From Phaeosaccion multiseriatum (lineage: Eukaryota > Ochrophyta, other classes): 64,000 bases of DNA. The stretch lies in contig OZ218955.1 of the NCBI GenBank assembly GCA_965112735.1, positions 3,038,001 to 3,102,000 on the forward strand. Direction: 5' to 3'. Shown piece by piece: positions 32,204 to 43,374 of the stretch (within the stretch, counting starts at the first letter, position 1; each line of letters opens with the position of its first letter). The notes beneath the pieces were generated by a model that ran no database searches, had not been told where the DNA came from, and saw nothing but the letters and a program-made list of their open reading frames with translations. A program made the position numbers and the translations under genes.

Positions 32204-33724
32204 ATGGGGGATGTATTGACGCGTACATCGGGCCTCATTTTGGCTCTGGGCCTGCTAGGTCTCCTCCTTGTGACCGTGTCCCGTGTGGCGGAGATGCGAG
32301 AAGTTGCGGTTGCTCCCCCGGCTCGTGGCAGCATCCCAGCTTCGAATAGCAAGAGGCGTGAGCGAGAAGGAGAGCCTTGTGGACCTGACCGTCAACCAGC
32401 ACTGGCAGTAGCAAGGGAGCTCCAGGCTAACACCAACAAGTTGGCACCACTCTCGTTGGACTTTGCGGCCTCCGAAATGTCTCCTTCACTTGAAGCTCTG
32501 TTGACTGCAGCACTTCATGTGCAGGATCTTCCTGTGTGGGACGAGGAGTTGGACTGGGCCGTGGAGGCGGAACGCTGCGAACGATACAATTGGCAACTTG
32601 GCGCGGATCATCGGACCACGCGACGACGGGTCTTTTGGGGCAGCCTCGTCAATGACGACTCGTGGCACATCATGGCAATGCATGCCATGGAAGCATATGG
32701 TATTTACGACACGGCGGCGCTCGTAGAAAGCAATACGACCTTCCTCGGGCACCCACGTGACCTTCGATTTGGGCCGGACTCGACGGAACTGAAGACTTTG
32801 CAAAGCGGCATGTGGGGACCGACCACACGCATTTCAGTCGATACTTATGTCGATCCACCTGCCCAGCCAGGACAGCCCAAGAAGGTAGTTGGTGCGCACA
32901 ATCAAGAAAATGAACAACGAGCATGGATTGAAAAGCGATGGAAGGAGAATGGCATGACACCGGAAGACATTGGTTATTTGGGCGATTTGGACGAAGTGGT
33001 GACTCGTGACATGTTGCGCGCACTCCAAATTTGCGACGTTCCCCAGTTTCGTCCCGGTCAAAGCTGCAAGGACGCAAAGCTGCATGCCTCGACCTTGATA
33101 ATTGAATCCAGCCCCATGTGTGTCATGGAGGGGCGACGATGGTATCATCCCGACGTTATCATCGGAGAATGCATTGATGGGATTGGTGACGAGAGAGAGC
33201 ATGCCCCGCAGACACGCGAGCCTGGGTATTGGGGAGATGCACGCAAAGCAGATTGGGGCAAGGAGAAGAATCGCACGGGCGGGTGGCCGCTGTGGACTGC
33301 TCAAGACTTCCGCATGACAGGAAGCAACCCCCCTCACGAACTGAAGGGACGTGACGGTTTGTACGGCGCATTCCATCTCCACAACTACTTTAGCAGCATC
33401 CAAGTGATGCGCAACAAGTACTTGACGTACGGCCATCCGGTGCACGGGGCCATGGAGAAACCACTAGGGCTAGTTCATGTCGGTGACGTCGACTTTATGG
33501 TGGACTGTGTGATGGATCGGCCCGAGACAAGCAATGAATTCAAGCGCGTGAAGGGTGGCTACTTGCACTTCAGCAAGAGCGATGGGGTGAGTATGATTCC
33601 CGTGGCCTTTCAGCGCGTACCGCACTACCCGAAAATGCGCCACGCTGATCTCCGGCAGATGATCATCGAGGATGAGAAGCTCCACCCCACCAACCAGAGC
33701 CTCATACACCCACCCGGGCCGTAA
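32204..33724 (+). CDS. GT17-like glycosyltransferase, type II membrane protein
   Basis: Intronless, 506 residues from the chosen ATG at 32204, which puts a signal anchor (TSGLILALGLLGLLLVTV) directly at the N-terminus; open frame extends upstream without a membrane segment. GT17 is the family of beta-1,4-mannosyl-glycoprotein GlcNAc-transferase (bisecting GlcNAc). Visible hallmarks: RRVFWGSLVNDDSW, AALVESNTTFLGHPRDLRF, GMTPEDIGYLGDLDEVVTRD with the acidic metal-site motif DLDEV, and GAFHLHNYFSS. It should act on glycoproteins in the Golgi lumen; the exact acceptor is not predictable. It lies between two ankyrin paralogues on the opposite strand. The lack of introns and calm base composition contrast with most neighbours, which could mean retroposition or transfer. 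Confidence 0.75.
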   Translation: MGDVLTRTSGLILALGLLGLLLVTVSRVAEMREVAVAPPARGSIPASNSKRREREGEPCGPDRQPALAVARELQANTNKLAPLSLDFAASEMSPSLEALLTAALHVQDLPVWDEELDWAVEAERCERYNWQLGADHRTTRRRVFWGSLVNDDSWHIMAMHAMEAYGIYDTAALVESNTTFLGHPRDLRFGPDSTELKTLQSGMWGPTTRISVDTYVDPPAQPGQPKKVVGAHNQENEQRAWIEKRWKENGMTPEDIGYLGDLDEVVTRDMLRALQICDVPQFRPGQSCKDAKLHASTLIIESSPMCVMEGRRWYHPDVIIGECIDGIGDEREHAPQTREPGYWGDARKADWGKEKNRTGGWPLWTAQDFRMTGSNPPHELKGRDGLYGAFHLHNYFSSIQVMRNKYLTYGHPVHGAMEKPLGLVHVGDVDFMVDCVMDRPETSNEFKRVKGGYLHFSKSDGVSMIPVAFQRVPHYPKMRHADLRQMIIEDEKLHPTNQSLIHPPGP

Positions 33725-34298
33725 GACGACGCAACAAGCATCAGCAGAGCTGCAAGGAATAGTAAGTGATTGTGTCTCATTTTCCGTAGTTATTGCTCTG
33801 TTGTCACCTTTTGGCACCTCGCTTCTGGTTCCATGTTTTGGTCTGGCTGCATACAAGTGAAATTGTTTCTTGCACGCCGCGAGCTACACGCTGCACCTTC
33901 TTGGGTAGGCATTACGATAGCGCGTCTTTGACCGAGCAGCAAGCAATGGGCAATGGCCCATTGTCACTCGAGAATCCAATCGGCCCTTACGTGTCTTACG
34001 TAGTGCTCGGTCTGTACCCCTCCGGGGACAGTGTGTGGCGGGGGCGTGTGGCGTGAGCCGCCCACAGCGACGGAGTGGCTTGTCCTGGGCTCCTTGGTGT
34101 TGCTGCTACTCGCATTCGCTTGCGCGCTCCGAGGAGAGTGGGCAACGAATGGCAGGCAGTCAACGACCGCGAGACTGCCCCCTCTGCAGTCGCGAGGCAG
34201 AGCACTGAGGCAACATGCAAAGTGGGTGTAAGTTGTATTAAAAGTATCTCCCCTTCCTCCTCGCTCGTCCTCCCTCCCACTACGTCAGATGTATGTAT
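33725..34298. other. Spacer between convergent GT17-like and ankyrin copy 2
   Basis: It contains a GTG-initiated 66-codon frame at 34031-34231 with a hydrophobic stretch (WLVLGSLVLLLLAFACAL). Without an ATG, homologue or splice support I do not call it a gene. An ATTAAAA at about 34237 could serve in 3' end formation. Confidence 0.4.
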
Positions 34299-36356
34299 CT
34301 ACCCCCGTTGAGGCTCAAGTGCGTCAGGATCTGCCCTCGCCTTCTTCCGCGAAGGCTCTCCTTCAGCTCCCTCTCGTCCTCCTCCTCCCGTACCCTTCCC
34401 CTCCTGCAGCGTAAAGCCGTACTCGTCCATCAACGCCTTCACCTCCCTCGACAGGCCCTCCAAGCAGAAGAACTCCGCGGCCTGCAGAGCCTGCTTTGCT
34501 CTGATCTCGTCGAACAGCTTTGCACACTCTTTCCTCACTGTACCGCTGCTGCTGCTGCTGCTGCCGCCCTCCGCACCGCTGCTGCTCTCGTTCCCTGCTG
34601 ATCCAGGCCTCCTCGTCAGCAGCTTCTCCACGCTGCCCGTGGTGACGAACTTCACCACGGCCTCGAAGCCCTCCTCCGTAAAGTTCACTCCGTCATACTC
34701 GAGCTCAATCTCCTTCTTCTTGTCCTTTCCCTTTCCTTTCTTGCCGCTCTTGTACCCATACTTGGCAGGGTCCAGCAAGGTGGGGAGAATGCCTGCAGCA
34801 GAAGAGCTATTACCAGCGCTCTTGGTCCCATCCTCTCTTTCTCTGACCTTCGCCATCAGCTGCTCCACCAAGGGAATGCTCAAGCTGTACGTCTTCCTTC
34901 CCATCTCCCCAGTAGCCTTGTTCACCAGCCGTACCTGCACCACATCGTCCGCCCTCTCATCGTCACCGTCGGCAGTCACGGCAAAGTGCTCAGCCACGGT
35001 GTCAAACCTATCAGAGAGAGCATCCCTCTCCTCCCTGCCTCTGCAGAAAAACGAGGCAAGCACATCACCGAAGCCCTTCTCTCCTGCCAAAGCGATGACC
35101 TTCCCATCGACCGCAGCGCTCCTCTTCAGCAGGAACGCAGCCACCTTCTCCCGCGCCTCCTGGCTTCCTGGCTCAGCTAGGTAACCTTCAAGCATGTCTG
35201 ACACGGCTTGTTCAGCAGGATGCATGCAGGCCATCAAGGGACTTTGGCCCGTGTTGGTCAGAGCATCGATCTCAGCCTCAGCCTCCACAAGCAGATAAGA
35301 CAGCTCCATGTTGCCCAGAGCTGCGGCCAGGTGTAGAGGTGTCATGGCAGTCGTGCTCTTCACCTTGACCGAGGCACCAGCTCGTATCAGCTCAGACGCA
35401 ATCTTCACATGCCCCTTTCGGACCGCATCGAAGAGGGGGGTACAGCCATAACTATTCGCCAAGTTGACAGAGGCGCCACGGCACATGAGCTCCTTCACAC
35501 AAGCCAAACTTCCGCTGTAGCATGCCAACTGAAGCGGTGTGTTCATGGTGCCATCTCTAGCATCCAGCTGCAGCCCTCTCTCCAGCAGAAGAGGCAAGCA
35601 CTGCACATTGCCGTTCCCTGCGGCGAGGTGCAGGAGGGTCTCATTGTCATACTGCGTCTTGATTTGCGCGTTGGCACCGCCTTTCAGCAGCAGAGACAAG
35701 GCCTCCGCCAGTCTTCCCTTCTTCTTACCACCCATGCAGCACACCTGGGCTGCCGTATCACCGTCTCCATCTCTCTCATTCGGCTTTGCTCCAGCCTTCA
35801 GCAACGCTTCCACTCCCTCAGGACTACCGACACACGCTGCACAGTGTAGGGCTTCGCTGCCCTCCACTTCCGCGCCATGCCTCAGCAAGTACCTCAAAAT
35901 CAGAGAGTGATCAGCTCCAGCAGCAAAGCTCAATGCGGTTGCGACCGCACCACTCTTCTCATTGACATTTGCACCTGCTCCCACGAGTCCCTTCACCAAG
36001 TCGAAGTGACCCTCCCGTGCAGCTCGGTGGAGAGGTGTCCAATCAGGAAAACGCGTGTCGTTCCCACTCTTGGTGTCAATATCAAGTCCGCACTTCTGCA
36101 GCAGCTTAACGCTCCCCAGCATATTCACGCCCTTCTCTTCCAGGCACCGTGTCTTCTTGCTCTTGTCCATGTCGGCCAGGGCATGGAGAGGAGTGTAGCC
36201 CTCCTTCTTGAAGTGCTTCAGGTCCAAACTGATTAGCGCGGCTTTGAGCAGGAGCAGGAGGTGCTCCGTGCTGCTGGCCCCGCCCGACGCCTCCCACTCC
36301 TTCGTTCCCTCATACCACTCGTCCACAAACCGAAGCGTATCCTCAGGAGATGGCAT
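34299..36356 (-). CDS. Ankyrin-repeat protein with BTB-like C-terminal region, copy 2
   Basis: Intronless, 685 residues from MPSPEDTLRFVDEWYEG at 36356. An open frame extends upstream to 37313, but homology to copy 1 begins exactly at this Met. Ankyrin repeats, basic KSGKKGKGKDKKK and the YDGVNFTEEGFEAVVKFVTT block match copy 1 almost residue for residue. Differences cluster at the N-terminal repeat (RFPDWTPLHRAAREGHFDL here), the Ser-rich linker (shorter, different arrangement) and the acidic tail (ends PDALEPQRG). The two copies point the same way and bracket the GT17-like gene. That suggests a local duplication followed by insertion of the glycosyltransferase, or duplication around it. The 5' flanks of the two copies do not look alike. 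Confidence 0.85.
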   Translation of the reverse strand: MPSPEDTLRFVDEWYEGTKEWEASGGASSTEHLLLLLKAALISLDLKHFKKEGYTPLHALADMDKSKKTRCLEEKGVNMLGSVKLLQKCGLDIDTKSGNDTRFPDWTPLHRAAREGHFDLVKGLVGAGANVNEKSGAVATALSFAAGADHSLILRYLLRHGAEVEGSEALHCAACVGSPEGVEALLKAGAKPNERDGDGDTAAQVCCMGGKKKGRLAEALSLLLKGGANAQIKTQYDNETLLHLAAGNGNVQCLPLLLERGLQLDARDGTMNTPLQLACYSGSLACVKELMCRGASVNLANSYGCTPLFDAVRKGHVKIASELIRAGASVKVKSTTAMTPLHLAAALGNMELSYLLVEAEAEIDALTNTGQSPLMACMHPAEQAVSDMLEGYLAEPGSQEAREKVAAFLLKRSAAVDGKVIALAGEKGFGDVLASFFCRGREERDALSDRFDTVAEHFAVTADGDDERADDVVQVRLVNKATGEMGRKTYSLSIPLVEQLMAKVREREDGTKSAGNSSSAAGILPTLLDPAKYGYKSGKKGKGKDKKKEIELEYDGVNFTEEGFEAVVKFVTTGSVEKLLTRRPGSAGNESSSGAEGGSSSSSSGTVRKECAKLFDEIRAKQALQAAEFFCLEGLSREVKALMDEYGFTLQEGKGTGGGGREGAEGEPSRKKARADPDALEPQRG

Positions 36357-36859
36357 TGGTCTCTGTGCTTGCGAAATGGGATGGCGGATTATCGATGGCG
36401 AGATGGAGTGCAGTGGCATGTGGGTGCAGAAACCATTCCCCCCGGGGGTCGCTGTGGTTTGATTGATCCGATTGGGAGGCAAGAGCAAAGGTTGAAGGTG
36501 AGGGAGGGTTAGAAGGGGCGGAAGGGGATGTATTAGAAGGGATGAGAGGGTGGAGCGAGGAGGATTGATACATCCTGCCTTAAAACTCTGATTTTCAAAT
36601 GGATCTTGATGGATTTGCGGGGTGTGTGGCGCCTCTCTCCGCCACACCAGGATTGGGACTGCTTGGGGACGCATTGGGTTGCAGTGTATCTCTTCTGCCG
36701 CTTCCCGCTTTCCTTGTCTAGCATGTCCCTGTGCGTGCTTGTATACCGAAACACCTCTGACTCTCTCTGTCCTTGCCCCCTCTTCGCGCCTTACCTGCCT
36801 CTCCTCACCAACAGCAGCAGCACCAGCAAGTGATATACCCAGCAGAGCAGAGATCCACC
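36357..36859. promoter_or_regulatory. Divergent region between ankyrin copy 2 and SR-protein gene
   Basis: 503 bp between opposite start codons. A possible 5' UTR intron of the SR gene ends at CAACAG near 36822. I see no recognised core-promoter motif. Confidence 0.4.
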
Positions 36860-39800
36860 ATGAACAATAATGCTCGTGTGTACGTCGGGAACCTCCCCAT
36901 GGACATCCGCCAGCGGGACGTAGAAGACTTGTTCTACAAGTACGGGCGCATCCGGTGAGTGGGAGCGAGAGAGGGAGAGAAGGAGAGGGGAGGAGAGGTG
37001 GGAAAAGTAGTATGGGGGAGACGGAGAGAGGGGCGTAGAGAGGGGTGAGTGGGACCAGAGACGGAGAGAGAATGTGAGAGGGGGGGAGAGAAGAGAGATG
37101 GAGAGGGGTGCTCAGCCCAGAGAGAGAGAGATGGACAGCGGGGTAGAGAGGGAGAGTAAAAAAAGGATAGAGGGGGTGCTGGGGAAGTGTGGACCAGAGC
37201 GAAGGGGAAATGGGGATGCCACGAAGAGAGATCCAGAGGGAGAGAGGGATGGGAGGGAGATGCAGGTGGAGAATAGTCATGGGAGAGAGAGAACGAGGCA
37301 TAAATGCCACCACGCTTTGAGGGAGGTGTGGGCTGATCCTTCAGGATGCACACGCTTCGGAGGGGTGATTCAAAAACGGGGCTTGCGGGGTAAAGAGTGA
37401 GTGTTGCGAGAGGGGGGGCGCTGTCTGAGATTCGCCACCGCAGACGTCGGGCAGGGCGGCATGATTCTCTATCCGCCCCGCTCAATGCCCTGACATGCCC
37501 CACACGTTGTCTTTGCCCTCCACCCGCCTAACTCCCTCTCTCTCTTTGATCTCTTGGCTCTCCTTGCTCTCTCTCTTTCCCTCTTTCTCTCCCTCCCTCC
37601 CTCCCTCCCTCCCTCTTCCTCCCTCCCCCTCCCCCCCGCAGTGACATTGAGCTGAAGCAGCCTGCCCGCCCTCCGGCCTTCGCCTTTGTGGCATTTGATG
37701 ACCCTCGAGACGCCCAGGACGCCGTCAGAGGCCGCGACGGCTACGAGATGGATGGCACCAGACTGCGCGTGGAGATCGCCAAGGGACAGAGGGACAGGCG
37801 TGACGACAGAGGAGGGGGAGGGCGCGGGGGAGGTGAGTTCAGAGAGGGAGGGAGAGAAGGAGGGAGGGAGGGAAAGAGGGAGGGAGGGAAGGAGGGAGGT
37901 AAGGGGTTGAGGCCAGCACAGCACAGGCGGAGGGGAGGATGAGGGGAAGGGAGAGGAGTAAGCCATGAGGGGATGGGGACGAATAATGACACTCGAAGCA
38001 AGTTCTGCTGCGTGTCGGGGCAACAGGAGGAGAGAAGGACGGGGAAGGGAGCTTGAGAACTGCAGTGCATATGCACTTGAGGCTCGGTTGCCCTACCCCC
38101 CCACGCACATACCTTGTACGTTTGGTTCTTGATGGGAGGCAGCTCGAGCCTGTCCACCCATACTCACGCGCGGACAGCCACCATCGATCGTGTGTGTGTG
38201 TGTGTGTGGGTATTTGTGTACGTGTGTGTGTACGTGTATGCGTGTACGTTTGTGTACGTGTTTGCGTTTTACGTGCGTGCGTGCGTGCGTGCGTGGGTGT
38301 CTTGCTGCTGCTGCTGCTGCTGCTGCTGCATGCAAGTGCTTACGACCGCATCGCCCCCCACATACACCCCTTGCTCCTTGCCCATGCCCATGGACTCTTG
38401 GCATATGGTCCTTAGGCGCGGGCGGGGGGGGAAGCGGTGGAGGTCAGTTCAGAAGAAAGAATGGGCTATTCTCCGATTGTGTTGCGTGTGTGTGCGTGTG
38501 TGTGTATGGTGTGTGTTGTGTGTGTTGTGTGTGTGTGAATACGTGTGTGTTTTAGACAAGAGTTTATACACGTACATCTTTTACAACGAGAGAGAGAGAG
38601 AGAGGGCGGGGGCAGAGAGAGAGAGTGCAGGGGCACACAGAGCAAGGCACGCGGACACAGAGAGAGGCATACGGGCACACAGGAAGAATGACGGCCGAAA
38701 GCAGCCCGTTGGAGAGGAGGACCGCGGCACCAGTCCCCGTCAAATGGCACACAGTGTGCAGTGCAGCATCTATCCTCACACTGCTCCGCCCTCTGCTGCT
38801 ACACTCTCCATCTCCTGCCCCGCCTTCCTTCCTTCCTTCCTTCTCATCCACCCCTGTCCGTGCCGGTCCACGTCCCGACCCATCCACTGCCATCCATCAT
38901 CCCCGTCCCGACCCTACCCATTTACTGCCATCCATCCCCATGGTTCACAGCCGGCCGCCGCACGGAGTACCGCGTGATCATCACGTCGCTGCCCCCCTCC
39001 GCCTCTTGGCAGGACCTCAAGGACCACATGCGTCAGGTTAGTGGTGGGTGGTCTCAGGACTGTGGGTGGGGTGGGTGATGTCAGGACAGTGGGTGGGGTG
39101 GTTGGTGTCAGGACAGTGGGTGGGGTGGTTGGTGTCAGGACAGTGGATGGTGTCAGGACTGTGGGTGGGGTGGGTGATGTCAGGACAGTGGGTGGGGTGG
39201 TTGGTGTCAGGACAGTGGGTGGTGTCAGGACTGTGGGTGGGGTGGGGTGTATAGTGTCAGGACTGTGGGTGGGTGTGTGCGTGAGTGGGCATGCCTGACT
39301 CGCATCCCATGAGTGGGCGTGGAGGGACACACTTATCTTTGTTGGCTTTTGTAGTAATTAACTCAAATGTTGCTCGTCCCCCGTCCTCCGCCCCCTCCTC
39401 CTCCTCCTCCTCCTCCTCCTCCTCCTCCTCCTCCTCCTCCTCCTCCCCCACCTCCTCTTCCCGCCCCCCCCTGTCTCCATTAATTCATTGCCTTAGGCGG
39501 GCGATGTGGTGTACACTGACGTTGACCGCATGGGTGGCGGCATCGTTGAGTTTGCCAAGAGAGAGGACATGGAGTACGCGCTGAGGAAGCTTGACGACAC
39601 GGAGTTTAGGAACCCCTTCGACAGGTACGCACATGAGAGAGAGAGAGAGAGAGAGAGAGAGGAGGGTGAGGCGGCATCGTGCGGGTGTCTGTACGGATGA
39701 AGTCAATGCCCCCCCACCCTCGGCTCTTGTTTCTCACAGGCAATTATGAAGCCCCCCATCGTAACCCTCCTCTCGCTTCTCGCCTATATGTTCCTTTCTT

Positions 39801-40052
39801 TTTGCCTCTTGCGCAGGAGCTACATTCGCGTCAAACTTCCCCGGGACGCTGCCCCTGGCGGTGGCGGACGAGGAGGGAGCAGAAGCCGCAGCCGCAGCCC
39901 AGGGTGAGTGGCCGAGAGGTTGCAAGTACGAGTCTGATGTATAGTCCGCTTTCTGTCCCATCCGTCCTAATGATAGTGAGTACCCCATCCCGTCCCTGCC
40001 GGCCCTTGCACCTGCCTGCCCACTCCGCCTCTTCGTCCTCTTACTGACTCTA

Positions 40053-40102
<50 letters not shown>

Positions 40103-40930
40103 GAAACAATTTCCTTGCCCTCTCTATTTCTCTCCCTCCCATCTGTGTCCCATCTGTTCGGCGTCACTCACCAGACGAGGAGGAGGGGGAGGAGACCGTG
40201 GAGGGTCGCGCGATAGGGGTCGCAGCCCCAGTCGGTAAGTCAAGCATATTGGCACTGAGGACGGACTCAGGCGCTGACGGAGGACTGGAGGCAGGACTTT
40301 GGCGTCTCGATGCGACGTCGTAGGTGTTGTTGTTGTTGCTGCTGCTGCTGCTGTTACTGTTGTTGTTGTTGTTGTTGTTGTTGTTAGATGTAAGGGTTTT
40401 TCTTTGCGTGGAAGGTGTGTTTGTTGCTGTCTCCTTACTCACGTTCGAACTGTCGTGTTTGCATCACCCGCCCTTGTCTCCCCCACCCTCCTCCTCCTCC
40501 CCCTCCTCCTCCCCCTCCTCTTTCCCCTCCTCCTCCTCCTCCTCCTCCTCCTCCTCCTCCTCCTCCTCCTCCTCCCCCTCCTCCTCCCCCTCCTCTTTCC
40601 CCTCCTCCTCCTCCTCCTCCTCCCTCTCTCTCTCCAACTCCCCGTTTCCCCAGATCTCGCTCCCGCAGCCGCGACCGTAAGGGAGGAGGCGGAGGCGGAG
40701 GACGGGGCGCCAGCCGCAGTGTGTCTCGATCGCGCAGCCGCAGCAGGGGAAGGAGGGACAGCAGCGCTCCACGAGACGACGGACCCGCCAAGGAGGAGGA
40801 GACCAACGGCGGAGGCGGAGAGAGGATGGACGACGATGGAGGAAGGGATGACCCGCCTGCAGAGGTGCCCAAGGAAGGGAAGGAGGATGCGGATGACAAG
40901 GAGGGTGACGCTGGCGATGATAGAGATTGA
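36860..40930 (+). CDS. SRSF1: SRSF1/ASF-like SR splicing factor
   Basis: Exons 36860-36954, 37642-37832, 38951-39036, 39497-39624, 39817-39903, 40175-40234 and 40654-40930 join in phase to 307 codons plus TGA. RRM1 (about residues 6-75) shows RNP2 VYVGNL and RNP1 PAFAFVAF. A Gly/Arg hinge follows. RRM2 carries [20 protein letters not shown], the invariant SWQDLKDHM heptapeptide region that defines the SRSF1 group, then YIRVKLPRD. The C-terminus is an RS domain ([32 protein letters not shown]) ending in an acidic tail. It should bind exonic enhancers, recruit U1 snRNP and U2AF, and shuttle after SR-kinase phosphorylation. Introns are long (up to about 1.1 kb) and repeat-filled, leaving room for the poison-exon autoregulation typical of SR genes, though none is demonstrated. 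Confidence 0.93.
39376..39447. repeat. CTC trinucleotide tract in SR-gene intron
   Basis: Tandem CTC in the pyrimidine side of the intron before the acceptor at 39496. A similar tract at 40485-40620 precedes the acceptor at 40653. Both are complementary to the GGA tracts elsewhere. Confidence 0.93.
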
Positions 40931-43022
40931 AAGCACACCAAGTGGATGCAGCGGTGCCCGAGAAGGGAGGAGACGAGGGGTCGAGAGAGGAGAGAGATAG
41001 AGAGGGAGAGAGGATTGGGAGAGACGGAAGGTGTGGCCACGGAAGGTGTGGCCGGAGAGGAAAAAGGTGCGACACGTTTGATTGAGAGGTGCGAGAGAGA
41101 GAGAGAAAGAAGAGAGACAGAGTCAGGTTTGGCATAGGCTTGTTAGGAATTAGGGGACGAGGGGTGGGTGGGAGTGTGGGTGTGAATTTGAGAGGTGGCA
41201 GGTGGTGTCTGGGAAGGAGAGCGTTCGTGCGTTGCCATCGCGGCATCATTGCATGGGGGTGCGCACTTGCGTGCGGGCTGGGTGGGGTGGGCAAGCGAGA
41301 GGGGAAGGGAAGATTGAGGATGGGTTGAATTCCCCCCACTGGGTGAAGCGCGGATAATGCACAGAGGATGTCGATCGATTTCTCGCTGGAGAAGGAAGAT
41401 AGATGGGAAGAAGGGGAGAGAGAGAGAAGGGCACGACGGGGGGCTTGGGCGTGGGATGGGAAGGAGTGGGCGGCCGTGGGGGGTCAGGGGGAGGAGGCGC
41501 GAGGCGTGCATACCCTACAAGAACATCATCCAGAGGCAAAAGGATACGCAACAGCGTATGGGCTGGCGATTGGGCAGCGGCTTGGCTGGGGCATGAGGCG
41601 GGCTAGGAGGAGAGGAGGAGCAGAAGAAGAGGAGGAGGAGGAGGAGGAGGAGGGGGGGGAGGAGGAGCAGGGAGCGAAGCAAGCAGGAGGGAGGGAGGAG
41701 GAGGCAGAGGTTCTACTGGAACGCGACTACGCGATGCCGTATCACCAACTGCTGCTGCTGCTGCTGCCGCGTGGGAGGGGCGGGCGTGGCCGTGCAAAGG
41801 GTAACAGTACGGTATATGATGCCAGTCGTTGGCCTGTGATCTGCTCCTGTTTGCCTCTGTCTGTGAACAAGCAGCACCAACAAATTGGGGTGTGTGTTTT
41901 GTTCTTTTCTTGCAAACAAATGCACAGAGCATTATCGATTGAAGCGAAACAACGTTACAATACTTTTCAATCGACGCACGTGTCACAAACAGGCCCCCTC
42001 CGGAGTGGTGCTGTATCACCAACTGCTGCCGCTGCTGGTGCTGTGCGGGGGTGGTGGTCGGGTGGGCTAACGCGGCTAGCGAGGGGCGGGGAGGAGCAGT
42101 CCAGACGAGGAGGGTGCATGAAGGCTATCCTTAGGATGGAGCGTTAGGAGGAGGGACTGAGCAGAGCTGGCTGGGCTGAACATCTGAGCATCTGAACATC
42201 TCTCTTCTTTCTTCTCTCTCATTGGAGTGCTGGCTGGGGCTGGGATGGATGAGGAGGCTGAACCAAGTCGAGTCGTCCTGCTGTAGCTGGAGGAGGAGAG
42301 AGGGGAGAGGGGGGCAGGGCAAGGCATCTCCAGCACACGCCCTGTCCGCCGCTGCTCCACCCCCTTTGGCGTGGATATCCTCCCCCCCTGGGGCTTCGCT
42401 TCTGCTTGGCTTCGATCCTCTACTTCCCACACAACCTCCCTTCCTTCCCTCCGTCCTTCCTTCCTTCCTTCCTTCCGCCCACATCTGTTCACACTTCCTC
42501 TTCGAGAGCCGCGCCCACAAACGAGCACCACACACCGGGATGGGTCGGCATTTGGAGGCATATGGCTGGGCGAGCGGCCGTGGACGTGATGGAGGCATGC
42601 ATAGGAGGAGGAGGAGGAGTAGGAGGAGGAAAGCAGCGCTGTCTGGTGATGTGAGGGTGGTCGATGCACGTGTCAATGTGCCCTTGGTTTGTTTTTGGGG
42701 GTGAGGGGTGTGGCTGGAGGCTGGGGGGGGGGGGGGGAGGGTGAGTGGGCTTTTGGGGGCTTTACTACTTACAGAGAGCGAGCGTTTCCACTACTCGTCC
42801 AGGTCTGTCTCTGCTTGTATTGACGGGGGTGCGAAAGAGTTGAGAGCTGTGAGGCCCTGTGTTTTTTTACTTGAGATTTTATGCTTCTGAAGAGGGAGGA
42901 GCTGCAACCTCCCAGTCTGCTGCAGAGTGTTGGTTTTTTTGCCTGTTGGTCTTCATTCTTCAGTTACTATGCTTCGTTGATTGTGTCATTCGTTCGTCAA
43001 TCAATGCCTCGGAAACGGGGCC

Positions 43023-43053
<31 letters not shown>

Positions 43054-43339
43054 CAGGTGGTGTGCGCTGCCCGTGCGTAGTATTTTTTGGTGTTTTTTTG
43101 CTCCGTGCCGCTCCATTCACCCCCCCCACCCACCTCTCCCTCGCCCCCCGCCCATACACTTATGGAAATAGTACGGCATTTGCCGATACTCCTCAATACA
43201 ATAGAAGAAAGAATGCCGATGGCTCCTCATTGGCATAGTTCCCCTCTTGTGCTCTTGTGTACCCTTGAAGGTCTTGAGGGCAGCCCTCGTCTCTCACGTT
43301 CGCGAAACGAGAGCTTACGACCACACAGCCACCACCACG

Positions 43340-43374
<35 letters not shown>

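Noticed and set aside
34031-34231. 66-codon frame with a hydrophobic helix
   Set aside because: Starts at GTG, lies in a 3' spacer between convergent genes, no supporting context.
34299-37313. Extended 1,004-codon frame for ankyrin copy 2
   Set aside because: Homology with copy 1 starts at the internal Met at 36356; the upstream part overlaps the SR gene's first exon and intron on the other strand.
38310-38331. CTG repeat as a coding element of the SR gene
   Set aside because: Lies in the second intron; flanking exons 37642-37832 and 38951-39036 join in phase without it.
41368-42147. 260-codon plus-strand frame in the gene-poor region
   Set aside because: Runs through GGA repeats and a dispersed 20-mer, low-complexity content, no homology or splice support.
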